A DNA stretch of 64,000 bases from Lachnospiraceae bacterium. GTDB lineage: Bacteria; Bacillota; Clostridia; Lachnospirales; Lachnospiraceae. The translations under genes were made by a program, and so were the position numbers. Each line of letters starts with the position of its first letter. The stretch's first letter is position 1. Of the stretch, positions 17,765-26,601 are shown in pieces. A model generated the notes under the pieces. The model was not told where the DNA came from. It worked only from the letters and a program-made list of their open reading frames with translations, and did no database searches. Location: NCBI GenBank assembly GCA_015056725.1, contig SVFS01000001.1:62001-126000 (forward strand), read 5' to 3'.

Positions 17765-20700
17765 TTATACAAATTCACTATCCCAGACATCTACGCCATT
17801 ATCTTGGAACACTTCATGCAATCTTAACGATAACTGTTCTTTCGTAATGCCTTTTTTCAAAATCACCTGTAAGAAGCCACCACCACCGGCACCGGCAATA
17901 AATTTTCCATCAATTAAATCATCACATGCCAGGAAAATCTGGTCTATACAAGTATTCGTGGCACCCATGTCAAGCTGCTTGGACAATTCCCAATGCTCGT
18001 TAAATAATTCCGCCAGTTCGTCAATGTCACCTTTTTCCAATGCTTTCCGCATTTCATCCGCTTTTACTTTCATCTGAACCAGTGCATCTATTGATTCCGG
18101 TCTTCCGCCAATGTAATTTCCCACTACTTCACGAAGCAGATTTCTGGCAAGTCGGCGCTGACCGGTATAAATAAGTGCAAAACGATTCTGCAATTCTTCC
18201 ATGGTATGCGGAGATACGTGTATCTCTTCACATATGATATTCTGATCAATTCCCGGCTCAGTTGTAATATATTTAATACCGTTCGTAAGGCCACCAACCT
18301 GGTCCTGCCAGCCGCCTCCGGTGCTCATAATCTGCTCCATGCAAAGAACAATGTCATATAATGCCGACTGTTCACAGTGAAGTCCAAGGAACTCGTGCAA
18401 TGCTTTTACGCAAGCTCCGGACAAAATACTGCTTGTACCAAGTCCCGAACCTTTTGGAATCCCTACTACTTTTGTAGATAAATAAATACCGCCTCCAAGT
18501 CGTTTCAGGATATCTTCTAAACTCTCTTCACCTTCTAACGGTACAATACCACATGCGATTAACGCAGCTTTGTGAAGTGCAAAAAAATCAAACGGATTAT
18601 GGCAGTCCCGAATTTCTTCTATCGATGTACATGTTCCTTCCACGCCGATATCTTCACTGGCAAACTCCACATGATATTGTGCAAGCCTGCGTACTTCTAC
18701 CTGCACAGGTAAAATTCCGTTTAACTTGAGAGCTGCGTTCAAAACCACACCACCCTTTTCATTACAGTGCGGAGGTGTATCCGTCCAGCCGCCACCCCAG
18801 TTTACACGAACCGGTAATTGTATTTCCACTTTTTCCTTTGCAATATGATACTTATCATTATTCTGTATATACTTTTGACTATTTTCATAAATAGCATCAC
18901 TAATGCTTTGGAAACACAATCTTTCCAAAACATCATATGTGATTTCTTCTCCACACAAAGTCTCTTTAAGCGGAGCAAATGCTTTTTCCTTTGTAGATGC
19001 AGATGCTAACTTTCCCTGTAGGAAATACGATACATCGTGTTTTCTCATATATCTGGAAAGTGCATAGTAAATACGCATTTTAATCGGCAGTTCTCGTTCT
19101 TCCGCTTCGTTACACAAAAGCACAAATTTACTTTGGTCAATTCCTACATCCCCAAACACTTGTAATGCTTCTTCGTATGATGTTTCCGCTTCAAGCTTTT
19201 CAACAAAACGTCTTACCAAAATACGTTCTTCCAAGCCCGTCTTCCATGGAATAATTACTCCTACATCAGCCTGATTAAAGGATTCGTATAAACTCACTCT
19301 ATCCGATGCAAGCCATGCGCCTACCGATGGGGATGGTTCTCTACATTCGGATATCTGTATAAGCTTCAAGGATTCTTCTATGGCTTCTGCCATCGTATCA
19401 CAAACCGGATACAGTTTTGCAAACCATAAGTACGTCTCCTCATCCGGCCAAATCTGTTCTTTCTTAACCTGGTAATAATCCAAAATATCCGCTAGCTTTC
19501 CATAAAGGAAACTTGTATTGTCTTCCAGCATCCCCTTGGGATTATCTAATATACCATATACTCTTGCTGTGAATTTACCTTTTTTGAGTGCAATACCATG
19601 AACTACAATGTCTGAAGGAATATTTCCGTCATCCAAAGATATCTGCGACACAATTGTCCGTTCACCTACCTGCACATTCTTTCCTATCGCACAATCTTCC
19701 AAATATGCTCCATCTCCGATAACTGCTTTGGAGGAAATCAGGCTGTTATGCGCACTATAATGGGTTGCTTCCGGTCGGTTCGTACAAATCTGTTTTCCCC
19801 AATCAAGAAACTCATAATTCTCTACCTGATTCGTCATTAAATCAAGGAGTTCTCTTGTTGTTCCAAAATGAATAAATTCAGCCGGAGAAAGACAAATCAC
19901 TTTCATGCTAAAATCATGCAACTTTTCCCATATCTTTTCCCGGCATTTTGTAAGTTCCTCGCAAAAGCTTCCTTCCGGAGCTTCTTTATAATAATCCTCC
20001 AACGTTGAATCCATTGCCAGAGGATATAAAAAGTCACCATAAAAGCTGATTCTTGCTTTTTCATTTACAAACTCATGGAATTTATCGCTATCAATCTTGT
20101 GGTTTGTACTAATCAATGAAACAAGTGCCAAGAGCAGTTCTGTGTCCAACATAATAGCTCCCGTATCCAGATCCACTTTGCCCTGTGCATTAACTGCTCC
20201 CCATTTTTCCAGTTCTTCTTCAGACTGTTTATGAAGGAAGCGTTTTACCATCCCTGTTCCGTCATTCAAAAATACGCCATGATTTTTTCCTGTACTCACA
20301 TGTTCCTTCACGGAGATTGCTGCTGCGCCACGATATTGGAGATCTATCTGAAGTGCATTAAACAAAATCAACACATCTCCCGACATCACAAGCATACCAC
20401 CTTGCATTCTTCCCGGAATGCCGGCAGTTGCTATCATAAATTCATCAAATAATGTAGATGCTTTTCCATTTGGAAGCTCTCTCGGAACAGGAGAAAACAG
20501 TTTCCCACAGGCACTATACTGCGGAACTCGTTTAGAATCCCCACCGGAATGAATAACTAAAATCCGCTTTTTAAATACATCTTCTGTTCCTTCTAATTCC
20601 ACCAAATATTTCAAGACATTAAAGGTTGCACCACCGGAACCCACACGCTTTCCATCCGGATCAGGTAGTACTGCGTATTTTGTTTTCTTTGGAAGAAGGC

Positions 20701-20887
20701 CATTTTCCAAGCGATAAGTAATTTCTCTTTGATACGCCTCCGCTTGGTCTTCATTAGAAGCCGTAAGGATTACATAATCCCATCTCCAAAAAGACTTTTT
20801 GTGAAGTGCTCTTCTATAATCTTCCCACGCATCTAAATAGCTCTGTCGTAAAAACAGGCGTTTCATTTTTGCGTAACTTACTGACAT
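17765..20887 (-). CDS. fkp: bifunctional L-fucokinase / GDP-fucose pyrophosphorylase
   Basis: 1040 residues. It makes GDP-L-fucose from free fucose by kinase and guanylyltransferase steps (salvage pathway, cytoplasmic). The N-terminal half is the pyrophosphorylase: GKRVGSGGAT (79-88), HSGGDSKRVPQYSACGK (113-129) and, near residues 388-440, a beta-helix-like stretch. The C-terminal third is a GHMP kinase: PVRVNWGGGWTDTPP (692-706) and the ATP loop PKGSGLGTSS (811-820), with a Gly-rich AGAGGGGFLQV motif near the end. The fused order matches Bacteroides Fkp (about 950 residues), though this one is longer. A good AAGGGAAACG ribosome site precedes the ATG. It follows rfbD by 27 nt. Use of dietary or host fucose for the surface glycan is an inference. 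Confidence 0.9.
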   Translation of the reverse strand: MSVSYAKMKRLFLRQSYLDAWEDYRRALHKKSFWRWDYVILTASNEDQAEAYQREITYRLENGLLPKKTKYAVLPDPDGKRVGSGGATFNVLKYLVELEGTEDVFKKRILVIHSGGDSKRVPQYSACGKLFSPVPRELPNGKASTLFDEFMIATAGIPGRMQGGMLVMSGDVLILFNALQIDLQYRGAAAISVKEHVSTGKNHGVFLNDGTGMVKRFLHKQSEEELEKWGAVNAQGKVDLDTGAIMLDTELLLALVSLISTNHKIDSDKFHEFVNEKARISFYGDFLYPLAMDSTLEDYYKEAPEGSFCEELTKCREKIWEKLHDFSMKVICLSPAEFIHFGTTRELLDLMTNQVENYEFLDWGKQICTNRPEATHYSAHNSLISSKAVIGDGAYLEDCAIGKNVQVGERTIVSQISLDDGNIPSDIVVHGIALKKGKFTARVYGILDNPKGMLEDNTSFLYGKLADILDYYQVKKEQIWPDEETYLWFAKLYPVCDTMAEAIEESLKLIQISECREPSPSVGAWLASDRVSLYESFNQADVGVIIPWKTGLEERILVRRFVEKLEAETSYEEALQVFGDVGIDQSKFVLLCNEAEERELPIKMRIYYALSRYMRKHDVSYFLQGKLASASTKEKAFAPLKETLCGEEITYDVLERLCFQSISDAIYENSQKYIQNNDKYHIAKEKVEIQLPVRVNWGGGWTDTPPHCNEKGGVVLNAALKLNGILPVQVEVRRLAQYHVEFASEDIGVEGTCTSIEEIRDCHNPFDFFALHKAALIACGIVPLEGEESLEDILKRLGGGIYLSTKVVGIPKGSGLGTSSILSGACVKALHEFLGLHCEQSALYDIVLCMEQIMSTGGGWQDQVGGLTNGIKYITTEPGIDQNIICEEIHVSPHTMEELQNRFALIYTGQRRLARNLLREVVGNYIGGRPESIDALVQMKVKADEMRKALEKGDIDELAELFNEHWELSKQLDMGATNTCIDQIFLACDDLIDGKFIAGAGGGGFLQVILKKGITKEQLSLRLHEVFQDNGVDVWDSEFV

Positions 20888-20914
20888 ATCGTTTCCCTTT
20901 TTATTATCATTCTT

Positions 20915-21778
20915 CTATTTCATGTCTTTCATATACACTTGCAATGCGTCCTGCCAATCTGCAAATCTAAAATCCGTAGTAAGACGAAGCATATAATTAT
21001 CCAAAATGGAATATGCCGGTCTTTTTGTCGGAGAATTAAACTCTTCTGTGGTAATATAGTTAACCTTTGTATTTAATCCTGCCAATTTGAAAATCTCTGC
21101 TGCAAAATCAGCCCAGGAGCAGCTTCCTTCACAGGTACCATGGAACAGTCCATAATTATCTGTAGGCAAAAGATATCCTATAGCCTTCGCAAGCTCCAAT
21201 GCACTGGTAGGTGTTCCATACTGGTCTTTTACAACGCCCACTGTATCATGAGATTCCGCAAGTCTTAACATAGTTTTTGCAAAGTTCTTTCCATCTCCAT
21301 ATAGCCATGCAGTACGAATAATGAAATACTTGTCCGCAAAGTCTTTTACAAAATTTTCACCCGCAAGCTTTGTACGTCCATACATACTTACAGGTCCAAC
21401 CGGATCAAACTCTGTAAGTGCCTTATTCTCATTTCCCGGAAATACATAATCTGTAGATACATGTATGAGTTTTGCTCCGGTTTCTGTCGCTGCAATACTT
21501 AAATTACGTGGTCCGATTGCATTAATTTTATATGCATTATCAATATCTGTTTCACATTTATCGACATTGGTATGTGCGGCACAGTTAATAATTGCATACG
21601 GTTTTACTTCTCTTGTAAGTGCAAGCACCTGATCCACATTTGTAATATCAAGCGGTTTTATTCCCTGTCCTTCAAAAATGTCTGTATTTACAAGCTCATA
21701 CTCTGCATTTCCTGTATATAATTGGTTAATTGCTCTGCCAAGCTGTCCGTTGCAGCCTGTTACGATAATCTTTTTCAT
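20915..21778 (-). CDS. rfbD: dTDP-4-dehydrorhamnose reductase
   Basis: 287 residues, an extended short-chain dehydrogenase. It catalyses the last step of dTDP-L-rhamnose synthesis. The NAD(P) fingerprint is VTGCNGQLGRA (6-16). HVSTDYVFPG and YGRTKLAGE (YxxxK catalytic pair, near 130) are in the expected places, and CAAHTNVDKCE is the family signature. GGAGG lies 6 nt before the ATG. It is the first gene of the fkp-glycosyltransferase-CotH run. The other rhamnose genes (rfbABC) are not in this window. Confidence 0.93.
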   Translation of the reverse strand: MKKIIVTGCNGQLGRAINQLYTGNAEYELVNTDIFEGQGIKPLDITNVDQVLALTREVKPYAIINCAAHTNVDKCETDIDNAYKINAIGPRNLSIAATETGAKLIHVSTDYVFPGNENKALTEFDPVGPVSMYGRTKLAGENFVKDFADKYFIIRTAWLYGDGKNFAKTMLRLAESHDTVGVVKDQYGTPTSALELAKAIGYLLPTDNYGLFHGTCEGSCSWADFAAEIFKLAGLNTKVNYITTEEFNSPTKRPAYSILDNYMLRLTTDFRFADWQDALQVYMKDMK

Positions 21779-21810
21779 GGTATTCCTCCATCATGAGTAT
21801 ATTCTGTTTT

Positions 21811-21840
21811 ATTTTAACATATAATCAATGATTATTACAA
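21811..21840 (-). promoter_or_regulatory. candidate promoter of rfbD and the fkp-glycosyltransferase operon
   Basis: On the minus strand, TTGTAA and TAAAAT are spaced by 18 bp, about 30 nt before the rfbD start. The rest of the 318-bp divergent region 21779-22096 is AT-rich; I see no other gene or clear structure in it. Confidence 0.4.
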
Positions 21841-22096
21841 AATATATTTATGATATAGTTTTATCCAAGTTCCTTCCTATATCATTCGCTTTTACACCTT
21901 TTACATTTTTTTCCATTGCGTTTCTTACATTTCTTAAAACATTTTTCCTATGCAATACATCTTAATTACAGTAAGCTCAAAAATTTATATAACACCATAT
22001 CTTCAAAGAAATATAGCAACATCAGCTTTTTTATGTTAATATATTTATATGTGGGCTTACCACCAAAGACAAAAAGAAAATAAGCGAGGTAACACA

Positions 22097-23260
22097 ATGA
22101 AAAATTTTAAAGTGCTCCTTATCGCCGGACTTGTAGCGGCTATGTGCTTAACAGGTTGTGGCGACAAAGCAGAAGAAGCAGCCGTTTCCTCTGAAATCGA
22201 AGAAATTGTTGTTGAGAAAGAAGAAATCCCTGTTGCCGAAGAAGTAACAGAAGAACCTGAAGAAAAAGCAGTTGAAGATGAGCTTCCTCCGGGTGAAGGT
22301 TATGTCAGAAGCTCTCTCACAAACTTATGGGTAAAAGAAGAAGTAGCAAACGCAAGACCAATTGCTGTCATGATGCCTACTGACTCTGAAGCTCAGCCAC
22401 AGTATAATATCGGCAATGCCGGTGTTCTTTATGAATGTATGGAAGAAGGCAGCATTTCCCGCCAGATGGCAATCATCGAAGATTGGCAGGGTATGGAAAA
22501 AATCGGTAACATCCGTAGCTGTCGTAGATACTACATCTACATGGGTATGGAATGGGATGCTATCATCGTTCACTTCGGTGGCGTATTCTACATGGAAGAT
22601 TTAATCACACGTTCCGATGTTGACAACATCTCCGGTACAAGCGAATACGGTACAGGCGGTAGTGCACCTGGTGCAAACTCATTCTTCCGTAGCACTGACA
22701 AATCCTCTCCTCACAATGCTTATAACAGTGGCGAAAACCTTACAAAAGCCATCGAAAGCTTAGGTTATTCCAAAGAACACAGAAGCCAGTATTGGGAACC
22801 AAACCACTTTACATTTACAACAGCATCTGCTCCTAATACATTAGAAGAATATGCTGACGCAAAGCCTGCTACAAAGGTTGACTTATCCGATGTATTCCCA
22901 GTAACGAAATCTTACTTAGAATACAACGAAGAAGAAGGCGTATACTACAAATGGCTTCACAACAAAGAACAGATTGATGCTGCTACAGACAAACAACTCA
23001 GCTTTGAAAATATCATTGTTCAGTATACAGAATCTGCAAGCCTTGATGAAAAAGGCTACAAAGCATTTGCTATGGTAGACGAAAGAGGTCTTGATGGTCT
23101 CTACATCACAAAAGGTAAAGCGATTCCAATTACATGGAAAAAGACTGATGACTATGCTCCAACAAAATACTATGATAAGAACGGTAAAGAAATCGTTTTA
23201 AATACAGGTAAAACATATATCGCTGTTGCAGAACAGGGTACAGAAGCATTTATTCAGTAA
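22097..23260 (+). CDS. DUF3048-domain lipoprotein (YerB-like)
   Basis: 387 residues from ATG 22097, chosen because GCGAGG precedes it and a lipoprotein signal follows immediately: hydrophobic stretch then LTGC, with Cys near residue 21. An acidic Glu/Val-rich linker of about 55 residues leads to the DUF3048 domain (RPIAVMMPTDSEAQPQYNIG, then GNIRSCRRYYI and WDAIIVHFGG). The protein should be tethered to the outer face of the membrane. The function of DUF3048 is not established. It is a single gene divergent from rfbD with its own terminator. Confidence 0.88.
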   Translation: MKNFKVLLIAGLVAAMCLTGCGDKAEEAAVSSEIEEIVVEKEEIPVAEEVTEEPEEKAVEDELPPGEGYVRSSLTNLWVKEEVANARPIAVMMPTDSEAQPQYNIGNAGVLYECMEEGSISRQMAIIEDWQGMEKIGNIRSCRRYYIYMGMEWDAIIVHFGGVFYMEDLITRSDVDNISGTSEYGTGGSAPGANSFFRSTDKSSPHNAYNSGENLTKAIESLGYSKEHRSQYWEPNHFTFTTASAPNTLEEYADAKPATKVDLSDVFPVTKSYLEYNEEEGVYYKWLHNKEQIDAATDKQLSFENIIVQYTESASLDEKGYKAFAMVDERGLDGLYITKGKAIPITWKKTDDYAPTKYYDKNGKEIVLNTGKTYIAVAEQGTEAFIQ

Positions 23261-23274
23261 AACATCAATTTATT

Positions 23275-23312
23275 AAGAGCTCCGGATGAATTCCGGAGCT
23301 CTTATCATTTTA
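23275..23312 (+). terminator. intrinsic terminator after the DUF3048 lipoprotein gene
   Basis: A 12-bp perfect stem (AAGAGCTCCGGA with TCCGGAGCTCTT), 5-nt loop, then a T-rich stretch. The convergent acyltransferase gene stops 12 nt further on and may share it. Confidence 0.85.
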
Positions 23313-23323
23313 CGCTATAAACA

Positions 23324-24352
23324 CTATTTTTCTTTTTGAAACATTCTTTCAAGTAACTTACATATCGCATACAACACCAGCGTTGACGCCAATACTCCAA
23401 TAAATACTGCCGCATTTATCGTAATCGCTCTATGATGTCCCCGTAGCTTATTCAGGATAATTCCTCCAATCCATTCTTGGACACAATAAAACTCTAACGA
23501 AATCATTCCAAAAAACTCTAAAATGCGCAGTGACCATCTACCTAATGTACCTGTCCGCATATCTACAAAATAAAATATTTTTGCCAACAAGAAACTTCCT
23601 GATGTTGCTATCAGCAAATTCGGAATACAACAGTTCGATGTGGGCACCAGTAAAAAACAGCCTTGAAAAGTTGTCTTAAATGCAAGATAAATCCCCAATA
23701 TCCATGCTACAACACATAATATCCATGCAAATTTTGTAAACACCAGCTTTTGTTGTTGTATCAACCAGCCAAATAACACTCCAATTGTAAAAACCGGAAT
23801 TCTATTTGTAAATCCGTACAAGTCTTCACGCATCATATTGCTAAGCAATATCGATAACAACAACCACACCACAAATATAAGTCCTGTAAATAGGTACTTA
23901 TTATTTGCTGCCTGAAATCCCTTATAGTAAAGCGGAAAGATCATATAAAAAATCATAATTGCCGGTACAAACCACAATAGAGTGTATATATTTTTAAACA
24001 AGAAATTCCATCCGGAAATGTTTCCGAAAAACTCACTCCACGTCCAACGATTTATCATTAACATCGCAAATGCGGTAATAACAAACGGTATATATACTCT
24101 TCTTAATCTTCTTTTGTAAAAATCAAATACTTCATACTTTTGTATCGCAAAGAACAATCCTATTCCCGACAAAAAGAGAAAGAAATCCACGCCTACAAAT
24201 CCCGTCATTTTTACAAAATACTCCACAAAGCTAATTATCGGCACTTTGCCAAACATATATTCCCACACATGTCCTACATAAATAAGTATTGCTGCCACGC
24301 CCATAATAGTTTTTCTATATTTTAGTAATAGATTTGTACCGTTTACTTCCAT
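23324..24352 (-). CDS. acyltransferase family 3 membrane protein
   Basis: 342 residues with about ten membrane segments. The N-terminus KYRKTIMGVAAILIYVGHVW has the Arg and the His expected in helix 1 of acyltransferase-3 proteins, but is a more distant member than the one at 6128-7204. Its ATG overlaps the leuA stop codon (TAATG), so translation should be coupled to leuA although no metabolic link is obvious. No terminator lies between them. Likely role: O-acylation of a surface sugar; substrate unknown. Confidence 0.75.
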   Translation of the reverse strand: MEVNGTNLLLKYRKTIMGVAAILIYVGHVWEYMFGKVPIISFVEYFVKMTGFVGVDFFLFLSGIGLFFAIQKYEVFDFYKRRLRRVYIPFVITAFAMLMINRWTWSEFFGNISGWNFLFKNIYTLLWFVPAIMIFYMIFPLYYKGFQAANNKYLFTGLIFVVWLLLSILLSNMMREDLYGFTNRIPVFTIGVLFGWLIQQQKLVFTKFAWILCVVAWILGIYLAFKTTFQGCFLLVPTSNCCIPNLLIATSGSFLLAKIFYFVDMRTGTLGRWSLRILEFFGMISLEFYCVQEWIGGIILNKLRGHHRAITINAAVFIGVLASTLVLYAICKLLERMFQKEK

Positions 24353-26031
24353 TATCTTTTACCCAAACCAAGTCTGTTTACTGCTGAGAAAATTGCTCTG
24401 ATAGACGCTCTTGTAATATTTGAGCTTACGCCTACGCCGTATGTCACGCGGCCTGTTTCTGCATCCAACAGGTGAATATATGCTGCCGCCTGAGAGTTAG
24501 AACCACTCTGTAATGCGTGTTCTTCGTAGTCCAAAATCTTAATGTTCAAATCAAGATCTTCTGCCAATCCACGTCTTACCGCATCGATAGGACCATTTCC
24601 GATTGCTTCAAAGAAGCGTTCCACACCATTTCTTGTGTATTTTACACGTACACGTGTGTCAAATTCAGACTGAACAACACCACTTAAGTCGTCCACATGT
24701 AAAGAACGGAAATGTAATGGCTCTTTCTGTTCCAGATATTCTTTGCGGAAGCTGTCCATAATCATATCAGGTGCAACCTCACCCTGCTGCTCGGAAAGAG
24801 CCTGAATAACATTTGCAAATTCACGCTGCATTCCTTTTGGAAGCTTGAAACCAAAGTAAGTATCCATAACAAAAGCCACACCGCCTTTGCCGGACTGGGA
24901 ATTAATACGTACAATTGGTTCGTACTCTCTTCCGATATCCGCCGGATCGATTGGAAGATATGGAACCTGCCAATGCTCGCGATTTCTGTCTTTCATCGCC
25001 TTTACACCCTTATTAATAGCATCCTGATGAGAACCGGAGAACGCTGTAAACACAAGCTTTCCTGCATACGGATGTCTTGGATGAATCGGAATCTTACAGC
25101 ATCTTTCGTATAATTCAATAATTTCATTAATATGTTCAATATGCAGTTCAGGATTAATTCCCTGAGAAAACATGTTATATGCAACTGTCAGAACGTCCAC
25201 GTTACCTGTTCTTTCACCATTGCCAAACAACGTACCTTCTACACGGTCTGCTCCTGCAAGAAGCGCAAGCTCTGTACTTGCCACTCCTGTACCTCTGTCA
25301 TTATGAGGATGTACACTAAGTATAATCGCTTCTCTGTTATCAAGATGCTTATTCATCCATTCAATCTGGTCCGCGTATACGTTTGGTGTATTCATTTCTA
25401 CCGTTGACGGAAGATTGATAATCATAGGATTTTCTTTGGTTGGTCCCCATGTTCTCTGTACCGCATTGCAGATATCAAGTGCAAAATCAAGTTCTGTACC
25501 TGTAAAGCTTTCCGGTGAATATTCTAATACGATTTTCCCCGGAAACTTCGCAGCACGCTCTTTTACCATTTCTGTACCTTTGATTGCGATATCGATAATC
25601 TGGTCTCTTTCCATGCCAAATACAACATCTCTCTGTAATGTAGATGTCGAATTGTAAATATGTACTACCGCCTGCTTACATCCTTCGATGGATTCAAAAG
25701 TTCTGTCAATGAGCTCCTCTCTGCACTGAGTCAGAACCTGTACAAGCACATCATCCGGAATCAGTTTCCGGTCAATCAACTGACGTAAGAAATCAAATTC
25801 AATCTGGCTTGCTGCAGGAAAACCAATTTCAATTTCCTTAAATCCAAGCTTAATCAGGTATTGGAACATCTCAATTTTTTCCTCTACAACCATTGGATCA
25901 ATCAATGCCTGATTACCATCACGAAGGTCTACCGAACACCAGATTGGTGCTTTTTCAATTTCCTTGTTAGGCCATTCCCTTTCCGGATAAGACACTACCG
26001 GATTCTTTTGATAACGTTTGTAATTTAACAT
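24352..26031 (-). CDS. leuA: 2-isopropylmalate synthase (long LeuA form)
   Basis: 559 residues. It condenses acetyl-CoA with 2-oxoisovalerate, the first step of leucine synthesis, in the cytoplasm. The catalytic TIM barrel shows DLRDGNQAL (35-43, metal and substrate), HPHNDRGTG (about 247-255, two metal-binding His) and GNGERTGN. The C-terminal part (about residues 430-559) is the leucine-binding regulatory domain. The length and the NYKRYQKNPVVSYPEREWPN start fit the long leuA type found in many Clostridia. A strong GGAGG site precedes the ATG. No leucine leader peptide or T-box is apparent upstream; instead there is a hairpin array. Confidence 0.95.
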   Translation of the reverse strand: MLNYKRYQKNPVVSYPEREWPNKEIEKAPIWCSVDLRDGNQALIDPMVVEEKIEMFQYLIKLGFKEIEIGFPAASQIEFDFLRQLIDRKLIPDDVLVQVLTQCREELIDRTFESIEGCKQAVVHIYNSTSTLQRDVVFGMERDQIIDIAIKGTEMVKERAAKFPGKIVLEYSPESFTGTELDFALDICNAVQRTWGPTKENPMIINLPSTVEMNTPNVYADQIEWMNKHLDNREAIILSVHPHNDRGTGVASTELALLAGADRVEGTLFGNGERTGNVDVLTVAYNMFSQGINPELHIEHINEIIELYERCCKIPIHPRHPYAGKLVFTAFSGSHQDAINKGVKAMKDRNREHWQVPYLPIDPADIGREYEPIVRINSQSGKGGVAFVMDTYFGFKLPKGMQREFANVIQALSEQQGEVAPDMIMDSFRKEYLEQKEPLHFRSLHVDDLSGVVQSEFDTRVRVKYTRNGVERFFEAIGNGPIDAVRRGLAEDLDLNIKILDYEEHALQSGSNSQAAAYIHLLDAETGRVTYGVGVSSNITRASIRAIFSAVNRLGLGKR

Positions 26032-26079
26032 TTCCCTCTACTCCTCCTATTTGTTACATTATTCCTTCCTATACAAACA

Positions 26080-26177
26080 ACATGTTCCTTCGGAACATGT
26101 CGCCACGTCTTCGATTTTCTTCGAAAATCGAGACATTTGTCGCCTTGTTCGGATTTGCAAAGCAAATCGGGACATAA
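26080..26177. repeat. hairpin array with two tandem 40-bp units upstream of leuA
   Basis: Three short perfect hairpins with 3-nt loops lie in a row: ACATGTTCC/GGAACATGT at 26080-26100, CGATTTTC/GAAAATCG at 26112-26130 and GATTTGC/GCAAATC at 26152-26168. The last two sit in units of exactly 40 bp (26098-26137 and 26138-26177). Each unit begins TGTCGCC and carries GACAT near its end, while the stem sequences differ. It lies between the HPr terminator and leuA. Confidence 0.8.
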
Positions 26178-26204
26178 AAAATCAGCCCATGGAATACATG
26201 GGCT
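26175..26204 (-). terminator. intrinsic terminator after the HPr gene
   Basis: AGCCCATG and CATGGGCT form a perfect 8-bp stem with a 5-nt loop, followed on the minus strand by ATTTTTTATG. It ends the cdaA-cdaR-glmM-HPr run before leuA. Confidence 0.85.
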
Positions 26205-26248
26205 GTGTCTATCTGATTATAATATTTGATAATAGTCTCTACTATCCC

Positions 26249-26512
26249 TTATTCACCCAGACCGCTTTCAATTGCTTCAATCAATCTCTTTAAAGCCGCT
26301 TCTTCATCTTCGCCGTCACAGGTTATCACAATCTCATCACCGCACTTCACACACGCGCCAAGTACACTAAGTACACTTTTCGCGTTTGCTGTATTCTCAC
26401 CATACGAAAAAGTTATTAAAGATTTAAACTGCATAGCTTCCTTACATAGGATACCTGCCGGTCTTAGATGTAGCCCTGTTGGGTTTTTAATAACTACCTT
26501 TTGGCTTACCAT
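26249..26512 (-). CDS. HPr-family phosphocarrier protein
   Basis: 87 residues from ATG 26512, supported by GGGAGGAAGC just upstream. HPr passes phosphate from enzyme I to PTS sugar permeases and, in Firmicutes, signals to CcpA when phosphorylated on Ser46. His15 is present in TGLHLRPAG and Ser46 in NAKSVLSVLG, so both phosphorylation sites are intact. It follows glmM by 89 nt and has its own terminator. Enzyme I is not nearby, so it may be a second HPr rather than the housekeeping ptsH product. Confidence 0.9.
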   Translation of the reverse strand: MVSQKVVIKNPTGLHLRPAGILCKEAMQFKSLITFSYGENTANAKSVLSVLGACVKCGDEIVITCDGEDEEAALKRLIEAIESGLGE

Positions 26513-26601
26513 GTTGCTTCCTCCCAATCTTTGTAAGGGATACCCCCATTTGTTCCCTTAACTTAATTTACTATACCACTTTTTAGACATTATAACAAGA
26601 G

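Noticed and set aside
26080..26168. Possible CRISPR repeats before leuA
   Set aside because: Only two units, no spacers, stems differ between units and there are no cas genes.
26032..26248. Leucine T-box or attenuator leader of leuA
   Set aside because: No Leu-rich leader peptide and no T-box word (TGGNACCGCG-type) on the minus strand; the hairpins end in no T run and the only terminator belongs to the HPr gene.
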